Counted from the first letter of the stretch, positions 1 through 6,341 are shown. The stretch: 7,381 nucleotides of DNA from Pseudomonadota bacterium (GCA_022567275.1 JADFHH010000076.1:1-7381), one strand, 5' to 3'. Program-made: numbers and translations. Notes: generated by a model from the letters alone, not told the origin.

Positions 1-140
1 CTCGATGCGATCTCCGCGCTTACCAATCTGGGATATGCGCAAGCTCAGGCCAGCGCGGCGGTCGCTGCGGCCGCGCGAAAATCCGGTGAGGGGACGCAGA
101 CCGCCGAACTCATCCGCCTGGGCCTGAAGGAGCTGGCGCA

Positions 141-144
<4 letters not shown>
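1..144 (+). CDS. ruvA: Holliday junction branch migration protein RuvA, C-terminal end (partial)
   Basis: The window opens inside this gene, and only the last 47 codons and the TGA stop are visible. In the RuvAB complex, RuvA binds the four-way DNA junction as a tetramer and recruits the RuvB motor. The visible piece is alanine-rich and helical (it begins LDAISALTNLGY and ends LIRLGLKELAQ). It fits the mobile C-terminal domain III of RuvA, the UBA-like three-helix bundle that contacts RuvB. The LxxLGY pattern and the final 'ALKxL'-like helix are typical of that domain. Its stop overlaps the ruvB start as ATGA, so translation of the two is probably coupled. The identification rests on the short tail plus the ruvB neighbour, which together leave little doubt. 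Confidence 0.93.
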
Positions 145-1182
<1,038 letters not shown>

Positions 1183-1193
<11 letters not shown>

Positions 1194-1659
1194 CCCCGAT
1201 GCGCGCTGGGCCGATCTCTCAGGCCGCATCGAGGCGGGAAAACATATTCTTGCCCTACGCGTCTATCACGAGGACACCGATTTCACCGGCCTCGTCTATC
1301 ACGCCAATTACCTGAAATTCTGCGAGCGCGGGCGCTCTGATTTTTTACGCGTTTCCGGCATCGGCCAGAGCGAACTGTTTGCCGGGGAGGGCGGAAAAGA
1401 ACCGGCCGCATTCGTCGTCCGGCATATGGATGTGGATTTTCTCCAACCCGCCCGCATGGACGATGTGCTGGAGATTGTCACCCATGTCGATGAGATTGGC
1501 GCGGCGGCGATGACGCTGCGGCAGGACGTGACGCGCGATGGCGCGGTGCTGGTCACGCTACGGGTGAAGATCGTGCTGATCTCCGGGTCGGGCAAGCCGA
1601 GGCGTTTGGGCGCACTTGTTCGCTCCTCCCTTGAACGGTTCGTTAATCAAGAAGGTTGA
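1183..1659 (+). CDS. ybgC: YbgC-family acyl-CoA thioesterase (tol-pal associated)
   Basis: This is a 158-residue single-domain hotdog-fold thioesterase of the 4-hydroxybenzoyl-CoA thioesterase/YbgC family. Family members hydrolyse acyl-CoA thioesters in the cytoplasm, and the link to Tol-Pal is by gene neighbourhood and reported interactions rather than a settled function. The signature YHEDTDFTGLVYHANYLKF lies at 28-46, with the second Asp (D33) at the catalytic position and Y39/H40 following as in the family. The rest (HMDVDFLQPARMDDVLEI at 81-98, then alternating hydrophobic strands) matches the hotdog sheet. An in-frame upstream ATG at 1105 exists, but the start at 1183 is preferred because of AGGA at 1174-1177 with a 5-base spacer and because the protein then has near-family length. 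It is about 20 residues longer than E. coli YbgC, mostly at the N-terminus. It overlaps ruvB by 11 bases, so it is read with the ruv genes. Confidence 0.93.
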
Positions 1660-1677
1660 CCCTCACCTTGAGAGGCT

Positions 1678-1716
1678 CCGGCCCAGGGGGGTTCATTGGC
1701 GAACCGTCTGGGCCGG
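1678..1716 (+). other. Strong stem-loop in the ybgC-tolQ gap
   Basis: A 9-base perfect stem pairs CCGGCCCAG (1678-1686) with CTGGGCCGG (1708-1716). A small internal loop follows, then a 5-base inner stem, GGTTC (1690-1694) with GAACC (1701-1705), closing a 6-base loop. No run of T follows (the next bases are GCAATTGTG), so a standard intrinsic terminator is unlikely. It lies 46 bases before the tolQ ATG and may act in RNA processing, in mRNA stability at the ruv-tol boundary, or as part of a tolQ leader. The pairing is seen directly; the role is inferred. No convincing sigma-70 promoter is visible in this gap. Confidence 0.55.
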
Positions 1717-1762
1717 GCAATTGTGTCATTTGTCCCCGTGGGCCAGCAGCGGAATAACTCCC

Positions 1763-2476
1763 ATGAACCCGGTTGAAATCACCACTGTCGCGGCGCCTGT
1801 GCTTCACACGGATTTTTCCGCACTCAAGCTGTTTCTGGAGGCCCATTTCGTTGTGCAACTGGTCATGGCGGGGCTGGTGCTGGCGTCCGTCTGGAGCTGG
1901 GCCATTATCGCGGAAAAGATGCTGCTGCTGGCGCGCACCAAACGCCAGGCCGACGGCTTTGAGCAGCGCTTCTGGTCGGGCCAGTCCCTGGAAGAGCTGT
2001 TTCATTCCATTGGCAAGCAACCGGCCAGCTCCATGGCGGCGCTGTTCGTCGCCGCCATGCGCGAATGGAAACGCTCGGTGGAAAGCACGCCCAAGCCGCT
2101 CGCCGGGTTGCAGATGCGGGTCGAGAAAGTGCTCGATGTAGCGCTGTCTCGTGAAATCGACGTGCTGGAGCGGCGGCTGCTGTTTCTCGCCACGGTCGGC
2201 TCGACCGCCCCCTTCATTGGCCTGTTCGGCACGGTGTGGGGCATTATAACCTCGTTCCAGGCGATAGCCATGGCCAAAACCACGAGTCTTTCGGTCGTCG
2301 CGCCGGGTATCGCGGAGGCGCTGCTGGCCACCGCGCTCGGTCTGCTGGCGGCCATCCCCGCGGTCATTTTCTATAACAAGTTCACCCATGAAGTGTCGCG
2401 CCACGCCCAGCGGCTGGAAAGCTTCGCCGATGAATTCTCGGCAATTCTTTCACGCCAGCTGGATGCGAGGTCTTAA
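1763..2476 (+). CDS. tolQ: Tol-Pal system inner-membrane motor subunit TolQ
   Basis: TolQ is the MotA/ExbB-type stator subunit. With TolR it forms the proton channel that energises TolA for outer-membrane constriction. The 237-residue product has the expected three membrane segments, near 29-50, 139-168 and 181-205. A cytoplasmic domain lies between the first two. The family block TVGSTAPFIGLFGTVWGI (144-161) and the third helix PGIAEALLATALGLLAAIPA (181-200) are diagnostic. T144 and T190 are probable pore threonines by analogy with E. coli TolQ. The reading frame is open back to an ATG at 1616 inside ybgC, but that would add a 49-residue leader with no TolQ character. The ATG at 1763 has a modest GGA at 1751-1753 and gives the family length. 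The tolQ stop lies 4 bases before tolR. Confidence 0.96.
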   Translation: MNPVEITTVAAPVLHTDFSALKLFLEAHFVVQLVMAGLVLASVWSWAIIAEKMLLLARTKRQADGFEQRFWSGQSLEELFHSIGKQPASSMAALFVAAMREWKRSVESTPKPLAGLQMRVEKVLDVALSREIDVLERRLLFLATVGSTAPFIGLFGTVWGIITSFQAIAMAKTTSLSVVAPGIAEALLATALGLLAAIPAVIFYNKFTHEVSRHAQRLESFADEFSAILSRQLDARS

Positions 2477-2480
2477 TGCC

Positions 2481-2927
2481 ATGAGCGTGATGTTTGGCAG
2501 CGGGCATTTGCGGCGGCGCTCCCGGTCGGGCCGCAACTATCAGCCCATGAGCGAGATTAATGTCACGCCCTTCGTGGACGTCATGCTGGTGCTGCTCATC
2601 ATCTTCATGGTGACGGCGCCGCTGCTCACCGTGGGCGTCCCCATCGATTTGCCCAGGACACAAGCGCAACAGCTTGCCGGCGGCAAGGAGCCGCTGACCA
2701 TATCGGTGACCAAAAATGGCAAACTGTTCTTGCAGGAAACCGAAATCCTGCTGGACGAAATTGTGCCAAAACTCGTGGCGATAACCAAGCGCGGCTACGA
2801 CCAGCGAATCTTCGTGCGCGGCGACCGCGCCATTTCTTACGGGATGGTGATGAAGGTGATGGGCACCATCGCCGCGGCGGGTTTTACCCGTATCGCTCTG
2901 GTTACCGATCTGGAAGGAAGGCTCTGA
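2481..2927 (+). CDS. tolR: Tol-Pal system protein TolR
   Basis: TolR is the ExbD/MotB-like partner of TolQ: a single-pass inner-membrane protein whose periplasmic domain binds peptidoglycan and controls the motor. The 148-residue product has a basic cytoplasmic N-terminus (HLRRRSRSGR), then SEINVTPFVDVMLVLLIIFM (24-43). Its aspartate D33 matches the proton-carrying D23 of E. coli TolR. The membrane segment spans about 31-51. The periplasmic part ends in the typical block KVMGTIAAAGFTRIALVTD (125-143). The frame is open upstream to 2388 inside tolQ, but the ATG at 2481 is preferred: GAGG at 2467-2470 stands 10 bases before it and the length fits the family. A second ATG at 2490 would remove only three residues. 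The tight spacing to tolQ and tolA indicates one transcript. Confidence 0.96.
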   Translation: MSVMFGSGHLRRRSRSGRNYQPMSEINVTPFVDVMLVLLIIFMVTAPLLTVGVPIDLPRTQAQQLAGGKEPLTISVTKNGKLFLQETEILLDEIVPKLVAITKRGYDQRIFVRGDRAISYGMVMKVMGTIAAAGFTRIALVTDLEGRL

Positions 2928-2942
2928 AAAGAGAATAAATCC

Positions 2943-3773
2943 ATGCGCAGGGGCCTCATCGTATCTGTAACACTGCATCTGCTGATCCTGCTTTCGGCTG
3001 TGGTGGCGTTTTCGTTTGATTCGGAGCCGCTGCCGCCAAAGCCGACGCTGCTGCCAGTCGATCTGGTAACGCCGGCGCAATTCACAAAAATCAAGGCAGG
3101 CCAGCGCACGGCAAAGGCCGAGCAGGACAACGCGCGGAAAAAGTCCGAAGCGGCAAAGAAAAAAGCGGCCCGCAAGCGCAAATCTTCAAAGCGCAAATCG
3201 GTCAAGGCGCCGGCGCGGAAGCCAACCCCTGAAAAGGCGCAAAACTCTCCGAAAAAAATAAAAAAGATCGTGAAAAAGCCCAAACCCAAACCCAGGAAGG
3301 TGGCGGCCAGGCCGAAGACCGTCGTGGCGAAGAGAAAAAAATTCGATGCCGACAGAATCGCGGCGCTGTTGAACAAAACACCCGATGCCGGGACGCGCAT
3401 GCCAGCCGGCCAGGAGAAAAAGAAAAAACCCGCACCGGCGAAAGGCCGCGCCGTGGGGCGCGACCGCACCATGACATTCAATGAGATCGATGCGCTCAGG
3501 GCGAAAATCTCGCAATGCTGGAACCCGCCCGTGGGCGGGCTGGGCGCGGACGCCATCAAGGTGAAGCTGCGTATGCAATTGAGCCCGGACGGCTCGCTCT
3601 CGCGCGAGCCGGAGGTTGTAAACCGGGCCGGCTCGCCCTATTTCCAGGCGGCGGCCGACGCGGCGGTGCGCGCGGTGATGCTGTGCCAGCCCTATCGATT
3701 GCCAGCCAGGAAATACGCCCTGTGGCGTGACATGATCCTGAATTTCGACCCGCGGGAGATGTTTGGCGGATGA
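2943..3773 (+). CDS. tolA: Tol-Pal system protein TolA (TonB-like energy transducer)
   Basis: TolA links the TolQR motor to TolB and Pal by spanning the periplasm. The 276-residue protein has one N-terminal membrane anchor (about 5-24) carrying the S-x3-H pair S8/H12, the motif used in TolA and TonB for coupling to the motor. Next comes a very basic Lys/Pro/Ala-rich central region (about 55-170), then a globular C-terminal domain (about 176-272). That domain contains EIDALRAKISQCWNPP (181-196), C192 and C248, and a TonB-like strand pattern (KVKLRMQLSPDGSL). It is much shorter than E. coli TolA (421 residues), mainly because the central region is compressed and proline-rich. Translation starts 15 bases after the tolR stop, with AAGAG just upstream. 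The 3' end overlaps tolB by 4 bases (ATGA). Confidence 0.92.
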   Translation: MRRGLIVSVTLHLLILLSAVVAFSFDSEPLPPKPTLLPVDLVTPAQFTKIKAGQRTAKAEQDNARKKSEAAKKKAARKRKSSKRKSVKAPARKPTPEKAQNSPKKIKKIVKKPKPKPRKVAARPKTVVAKRKKFDADRIAALLNKTPDAGTRMPAGQEKKKKPAPAKGRAVGRDRTMTFNEIDALRAKISQCWNPPVGGLGADAIKVKLRMQLSPDGSLSREPEVVNRAGSPYFQAAADAAVRAVMLCQPYRLPARKYALWRDMILNFDPREMFGG

Positions 3774-5140
3774 AACCCTGTAACCGCGATGTTAAAGGGG
3801 GGGAGATTGCGCGCGCTCCACGTATACGGCTTCGTGCCTGGGTGCGGGCGTTGCTGTGCGCCATCGCTCTTCTTTTGCCGGTAGCGGCTCATGCGGTTGT
3901 CGAGATCGACATCACCCAGGGCTCCCTGCAGCCGGTGCCGGTCGCCATTCCCGTATTTGGCGGCGCAAGCCTGCACGCCCCAAAGCTCAGCGCCGGCATC
4001 GCCGGGGTGGTGATCGCGGATCTGGAGAGTTCCGGGCTGTTCAAGCTGGTGGACCCGGCCGCCTATATCGAGCGCATCGTCAATCTGAGCCAGGCGCCGC
4101 GTTTTGCCGATTGGCGGACGATCAACGCGCAGGCGCTGGTGGTGGGGCGGATCAGCCGCGAGCCCAGCGGACGGCTGAAGGCCGAGTTCCGCCTATGGGA
4201 TGTTTTCACCGGCAAGCAGCTCACCGGACAGCAATTTTTTACCCAAGAGCGCAACTGGCGCCGTGTGGGGCATTTGATCGCCGATGCGGTCTATGAGCGG
4301 CTGACCGGCGAGAAGGGCTATTTCGACACCCGAATCGTCTATGTGGACGAAACCGGGCCCAAAAACGCCAGAATCAAGCGCCTGGCGATCATGGATCAGG
4401 ATGGCCGCAATCTGCGCATGCTGACCCGGGGCCGGGCGCTGGTCCTGACACCCCGTTTCAGCCCGACCACCCAGGAAATTACCTATTTGTCTTATGCGGA
4501 CGGGCGTCCGCGCGTCTATTTGCTCAATATCGAGACCGGCCAGAAGGAAATCGTCGGCGATTTTCCCAATATGACCTTCGCGCCGCGATTCTCTCCTGAC
4601 GGGCGCAACATCATCATGAGCCTGCAACAAGGCGGCAACGCCAACATCTATATGATGGATTTGAACTCGAGGCAGACATCGCGCCTGACAAATACCCCGG
4701 CGATCGATACCGCGCCCAGTTTTTCCCCCGATGGAAAGCGAATCGTTTTCGAATCGGACCGCAGCGGCAACCAGCAGCTTTATGTGATGAATGCCGACGG
4801 AACCGGCCAAAAACGCATCAGTTTCGGGGACGGACGCTATTCAACCCCCGTCTGGTCGCCGCGCGGAGACCTGATTGCCTTCACAAAACAGCTCGGATCG
4901 CAGTTTTTAATCGGCGTCGTCAAGCCGGATGGCTCGGGAGAGCGTGTTCTCACCGAGGGATTCCACAATGAAGGGCCAACCTGGGCGCCAAATGGCCGAG
5001 TTTTGATGTTTTTCCGCGAATCTCCCGGCGCGGCTGGCGGGCCGAATCTGTATACCATTGATTTAACTGGATATAATGAGCGTCATATTGCAACGCCGGC
5101 ATTCGGCTCCGATCCCGCCTGGTCGCCGCTGATCAATTAA
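3770..5140 (+). CDS. tolB: Tol-Pal system periplasmic beta-propeller protein TolB
   Basis: TolB is the soluble periplasmic partner of Pal and TolA; it shuttles between them to release Pal from peptidoglycan. The 456-residue precursor has an N-terminal signal peptide with an unusually long n-region. The hydrophobic core is about residues 27-39 and the likely signal peptidase I site is after AHA (40-42), giving a mature start VVEIDI. The N-terminal alpha/beta domain covers about 44-180. The C-terminal six-bladed propeller shows PD40/WD40-like repeats at PRFSPTTQEITYLS (228-241), PRFSPDGRNIIMS (272-284), PSFSPDGKRIVFESD (316-330), PVWSPRGDLIAF (360-371) and PTWAPNGRVLMFF (403-415). It closes with DPAWSPLIN. 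The start is the ATG overlapping the tolA stop, with GGGAG at 3754-3758. A shorter non-ATG start within the leader cannot be excluded. No cleavage or binding motif is missing. Confidence 0.96.
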   Translation: MKPCNRDVKGGEIARAPRIRLRAWVRALLCAIALLLPVAAHAVVEIDITQGSLQPVPVAIPVFGGASLHAPKLSAGIAGVVIADLESSGLFKLVDPAAYIERIVNLSQAPRFADWRTINAQALVVGRISREPSGRLKAEFRLWDVFTGKQLTGQQFFTQERNWRRVGHLIADAVYERLTGEKGYFDTRIVYVDETGPKNARIKRLAIMDQDGRNLRMLTRGRALVLTPRFSPTTQEITYLSYADGRPRVYLLNIETGQKEIVGDFPNMTFAPRFSPDGRNIIMSLQQGGNANIYMMDLNSRQTSRLTNTPAIDTAPSFSPDGKRIVFESDRSGNQQLYVMNADGTGQKRISFGDGRYSTPVWSPRGDLIAFTKQLGSQFLIGVVKPDGSGERVLTEGFHNEGPTWAPNGRVLMFFRESPGAAGGPNLYTIDLTGYNERHIATPAFGSDPAWSPLIN

Positions 5141-5181
5141 TTGCGGCTTTTGAGCGTGTCCCGGACCCAAAAGCGTTGCAA
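5141..5181 (+). terminator. Possible weak terminator or processing hairpin after tolB
   Basis: Immediately after the tolB stop, TTGC (5141-5144) pairs with GCAA (5178-5181) and GCTTTTG (5146-5152) with CAAAAGC (5168-5174), enclosing a loop with a further GTC/GAC pairing (5158-5160 with 5164-5166). Only ATTT follows, so termination would be weak. The stop codon itself sits inside a 10-base palindrome, CAATTAATTG (5134-5143). The hairpin would partly separate tolB from the genes downstream, and the long gap to pal fits a break in the operon. The element could also be a copy of a dispersed repeat, which cannot be judged from one window. Confidence 0.4.
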
Positions 5182-5200
5182 TTTAGCACCAGTAGTTGAG

Positions 5201-5220
5201 AAAATGCATCGCAAAATGCA
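5201..5220 (+). repeat. Short direct repeat AAAATGCA, 12-base period
   Basis: AAAATGCA occurs at 5201-5208 and again at 5213-5220. The same stretch also contains TGCAT (5205-5209) facing ATGCA (5216-5220). It lies about 80-100 bases before the small lipoprotein gene, so it might be an operator. The repeat is seen directly; a regulatory function is only inferred. Confidence 0.3.
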
Positions 5221-5299
5221 GTCTATGCTTGATCTAACGGTTGTGTGCCAGTAAACGCTAGTGATGGCTTTTGCTGATTAGACAAGAGGAGAGAAGACC

Positions 5300-5440
5300 A
5301 TGCAGCGTTTGAAAGGCGTAATCATCATCGCCAGCATCGTGGCAACCGCCGCCGCTCTGGGTGCATGCCGCAAGGATGTTACCGCTGAGCCCATGAAGCT
5401 CGGCACCGCGGACATCACGATTGAGCAGGCAGTTCGCTAG
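5300..5440 (+). CDS. Small putative lipoprotein (46 aa), unknown function
   Basis: This short gene encodes 46 residues. The N-terminus is basic (MQRLKG) and is followed by a hydrophobic stretch (VIIIASIVATAAALG) and the lipobox L20-G21-A22-C23. This would give a lipidated mature peptide of only 24 residues, CRKDVTAEPMKL onward. The ribosome binding site is strong: a purine-rich AAGAGGAGAGAAG tract at 5284-5296 with GGAG centred about 8-10 bases before the ATG. The basic residues right after the cysteine neither favour nor exclude outer-membrane sorting; no Asp at +2 is seen. It sits between tolB and pal on the same strand and ends in TAG. I do not recognise the family; it is not a clear entericidin. 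The combination of signal sequence, lipobox and ribosome binding site makes a real gene likely despite the short length. The function is unknown. Confidence 0.72.
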   Translation: MQRLKGVIIIASIVATAAALGACRKDVTAEPMKLGTADITIEQAVR

Positions 5441-5585
5441 CTAGAGGTTGGCGATAACAATAATAAGCCTGTCAAGCGGGGGGAACCCTCGCGGGAATGG
5501 ATTAGCTGGATGCCGTGTCGCCTGAGCTTTATGCTGAGGTGTATACGGTGTTCCAGCACCATTGTTCACTTGAGCGCAGGTTGCT

Positions 5586-5631
5586 CCGGGGCACCCGGCT
5601 GGCTGCACCGCCAGAGGACCGCCATCAGCGG
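5586..5631 (+). other. Three stem-loops in a row in the putative pal leader
   Basis: Three small hairpins follow one another within 46 bases. CCGGG (5586-5590) pairs with CCCGG (5594-5598) around a GCA loop. CTGGC (5599-5603) pairs with GCCAG (5610-5614) around TGCACC. CCGC (5619-5622) pairs with GCGG (5628-5631) around CATCA. The first two abut without a gap and could stack. No T-run follows, so this does not look like an intrinsic terminator. A regulatory leader or small RNA is possible, but the pairing alone in GC-rich DNA is modest evidence. Confidence 0.35.
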
Positions 5632-5644
5632 ATAAGTAGGGTTA

Positions 5645-5666
5645 CGTTAACGTTTTGCGTTTAACG
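5645..5666 (+). promoter_or_regulatory. Paired TTAACG elements upstream of pal
   Basis: CGTTAACG, a perfect 8-base palindrome (5645-5652), is followed by CGTTTAACG (5658-5666). The two TTAACG cores start 14 bases apart, about 40-60 bases before the pal start, a typical place for a regulator site or promoter. The CtrA consensus needs TTAA-N7-TTAA; here the gap is 10 bases, so a canonical full CtrA site is not present. Half-site binding or another regulator remains possible. Confidence 0.3.
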
Positions 5667-5689
5667 ATATCTCTACGTGTATCTGTGGT

Positions 5690-5696
5690 GGGGGAG
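5690..5696 (+). promoter_or_regulatory. Ribosome binding site deciding the pal start
   Basis: GGGGGAG at 5690-5696 is the only good ribosome binding site before pal. It lies 3 bases from the ATG at 5700, which is too close, and 9 bases from the ATG at 5706, which is suitable. This favours the second ATG. The choice changes only two residues and leaves the lipobox untouched. Confidence 0.5.
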
Positions 5697-5705
5697 TAAA
5701 TGGGG

Positions 5706-6209
5706 ATGTTCCGCAAGATTAGTTGCACGCGCGCCATTTGTTTGGCGGGCGTTTTCGTTTTGGCGGCAGGCATTGCCGCATGTTCCAAGAAACCGCAGAA
5801 AATGACGCTCGGCCAGCAGGCCGGCGGTGCGGTCGTGCCAGGCACCTCACGGGATTTTTCCGTGAATGCCGGCGACAAGGTCTATTTCACGGTCAATTCT
5901 TCTCAATTGAGTGCTCAGGCGCTCACGACCTTGCGTGCGCAGGCGCATTGGCTGGGTAAATATCCCCAGTACAGTGTGACCCTGGAGGGGCATGCGGATG
6001 AGCGCGGTACGCGTGAATATAATATCGCGCTTGGCGCGCGGCGCGCCACCTCCGTGCGGAGTTATCTGACCGGTCTCGGCGTCAATCCGGGGCGGCTCAT
6101 GACAATCTCCTATGGCAAGGAACGCCCGGTGGCGGTGTGCAACGATATTTCCTGCTGGTCGCAGAACCGGCGCGCCGTCACGATACTGAACACCCGCGCC
6201 GGCAGCTGA
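5706..6209 (+). CDS. pal: Peptidoglycan-associated lipoprotein Pal
   Basis: Pal is an outer-membrane lipoprotein that binds peptidoglycan through an OmpA-like domain and cycles between peptidoglycan and TolB to drive envelope constriction. The 167-residue precursor (counted from 5706) has a lipoprotein signal peptide with lipobox I-A-A-C and lipidated cysteine C26. A short linker (KKPQKMTLGQQAGGA) precedes the OmpA-like domain, about 58-163. That domain contains EGHADERGTREYN (94-106), with D98 and R113 at the positions that bind meso-diaminopimelate in OmpA-family structures, and ends with the NRRA motif (154-157). A CNDISCW segment (from C145) before it resembles Pal of Hyphomicrobiales. 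Another ATG at 5700 would add Met-Gly. The gene is 559 bases from tolB and probably has its own promoter. Confidence 0.96.
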   Translation: MFRKISCTRAICLAGVFVLAAGIAACSKKPQKMTLGQQAGGAVVPGTSRDFSVNAGDKVYFTVNSSQLSAQALTTLRAQAHWLGKYPQYSVTLEGHADERGTREYNIALGARRATSVRSYLTGLGVNPGRLMTISYGKERPVAVCNDISCWSQNRRAVTILNTRAGS

Positions 6210-6221
6210 TCTCGCGAGATC
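6208..6221 (+). repeat. Perfect 14-base palindrome at the pal stop codon
   Basis: GATCTCGCGAGATC reads the same on both strands and begins inside the pal TGA stop. As RNA it would form a 5-base stem with a CGCG loop followed by GTTTA, at best a weak terminator. As DNA it could be a dyad binding site. The symmetry is exact; the function is not known. Confidence 0.4.
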
Positions 6222-6252
6222 GTTTACGCATAAATGCCGTCCACACCGCGCG

Positions 6253-6281
6253 CTGCTGGAGCCCTGCTCCACAGCAGGGGC
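6253..6281 (+). other. Stem-loop with alternative pairings between pal and the SGNH gene
   Basis: CCCTGCT (6262-6268) pairs with AGCAGGG (6273-6279) around a 4-base loop. The same bases can pair differently: CTGCTG (6253-6258) with CAGCAG (6272-6277), or TGGAG (6257-6261) with CTCCA (6267-6271). No T-run follows (CAAATGG is next), so a classical terminator is not supported. It lies about 60 bases before the next start codon and could be a leader structure or a transcript-end stabiliser. Confidence 0.35.
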
Positions 6282-6341
6282 AAATGGCTGGCGGTTTCCT
6301 GACAGACACAATAAGAAGACATTCAGATTCAGGAATGGCAA

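Larger units (their letters stand above)
5441..5699 (+). other. Non-coding, structured gap before pal
   Basis: No convincing gene is seen in this 259-base stretch on either strand. It contains several potential hairpins: GCGGGGG/CCCTCGC (5476-5482 with 5486-5492), TGCTG/CAGCA (5532-5536 with 5554-5558), and a cluster of three at 5586-5631. It probably includes the pal promoter and a long pal 5' leader. The frame of the upstream small gene stays open past its TAG until TAA at 5633-5635, but the translation there has no recognisable features. Confidence 0.45.

Noticed and set aside
1696..1724. Sigma-70 promoter TTGGCG-17-AATTGT before tolQ
   Set aside because: It matches only 4 of 6 and 3 of 6 consensus bases and lies within the stem-loop, which is too weak to report as a promoter.
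1643..2404. 253-codon - strand frame opposite tolQ
   Set aside because: It is a shadow of tolQ with low-complexity His/Arg/Gln-rich translation and no family signature.
2382..3080. 232-codon - strand frame opposite tolR and the start of tolA
   Set aside because: It is antisense to clear Tol genes and rich in His/Gln/Arg as expected for a frame shadow.
3245..3430. A-rich runs in tolA as a programmed frameshift site
   Set aside because: Poly-lysine coding explains the A runs. The 0 frame gives a complete TolA, and no alternative frame product of interest is seen.
5229..5257. Promoter TTGATC-17-TAAACG before the small lipoprotein gene
   Set aside because: The spacing is right but the -10 element matches only 3 of 6 bases, so chance is likely.
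5645..5666. Canonical CtrA box upstream of pal
   Set aside because: The TTAA cores are separated by 10 bases, not the 7 of the consensus. It is kept only as an unassigned motif pair.
5642..5878. 78-codon - strand frame covering the pal upstream region
   Set aside because: It mostly mirrors the start of pal, with no ribosome binding site or domain that would support it.
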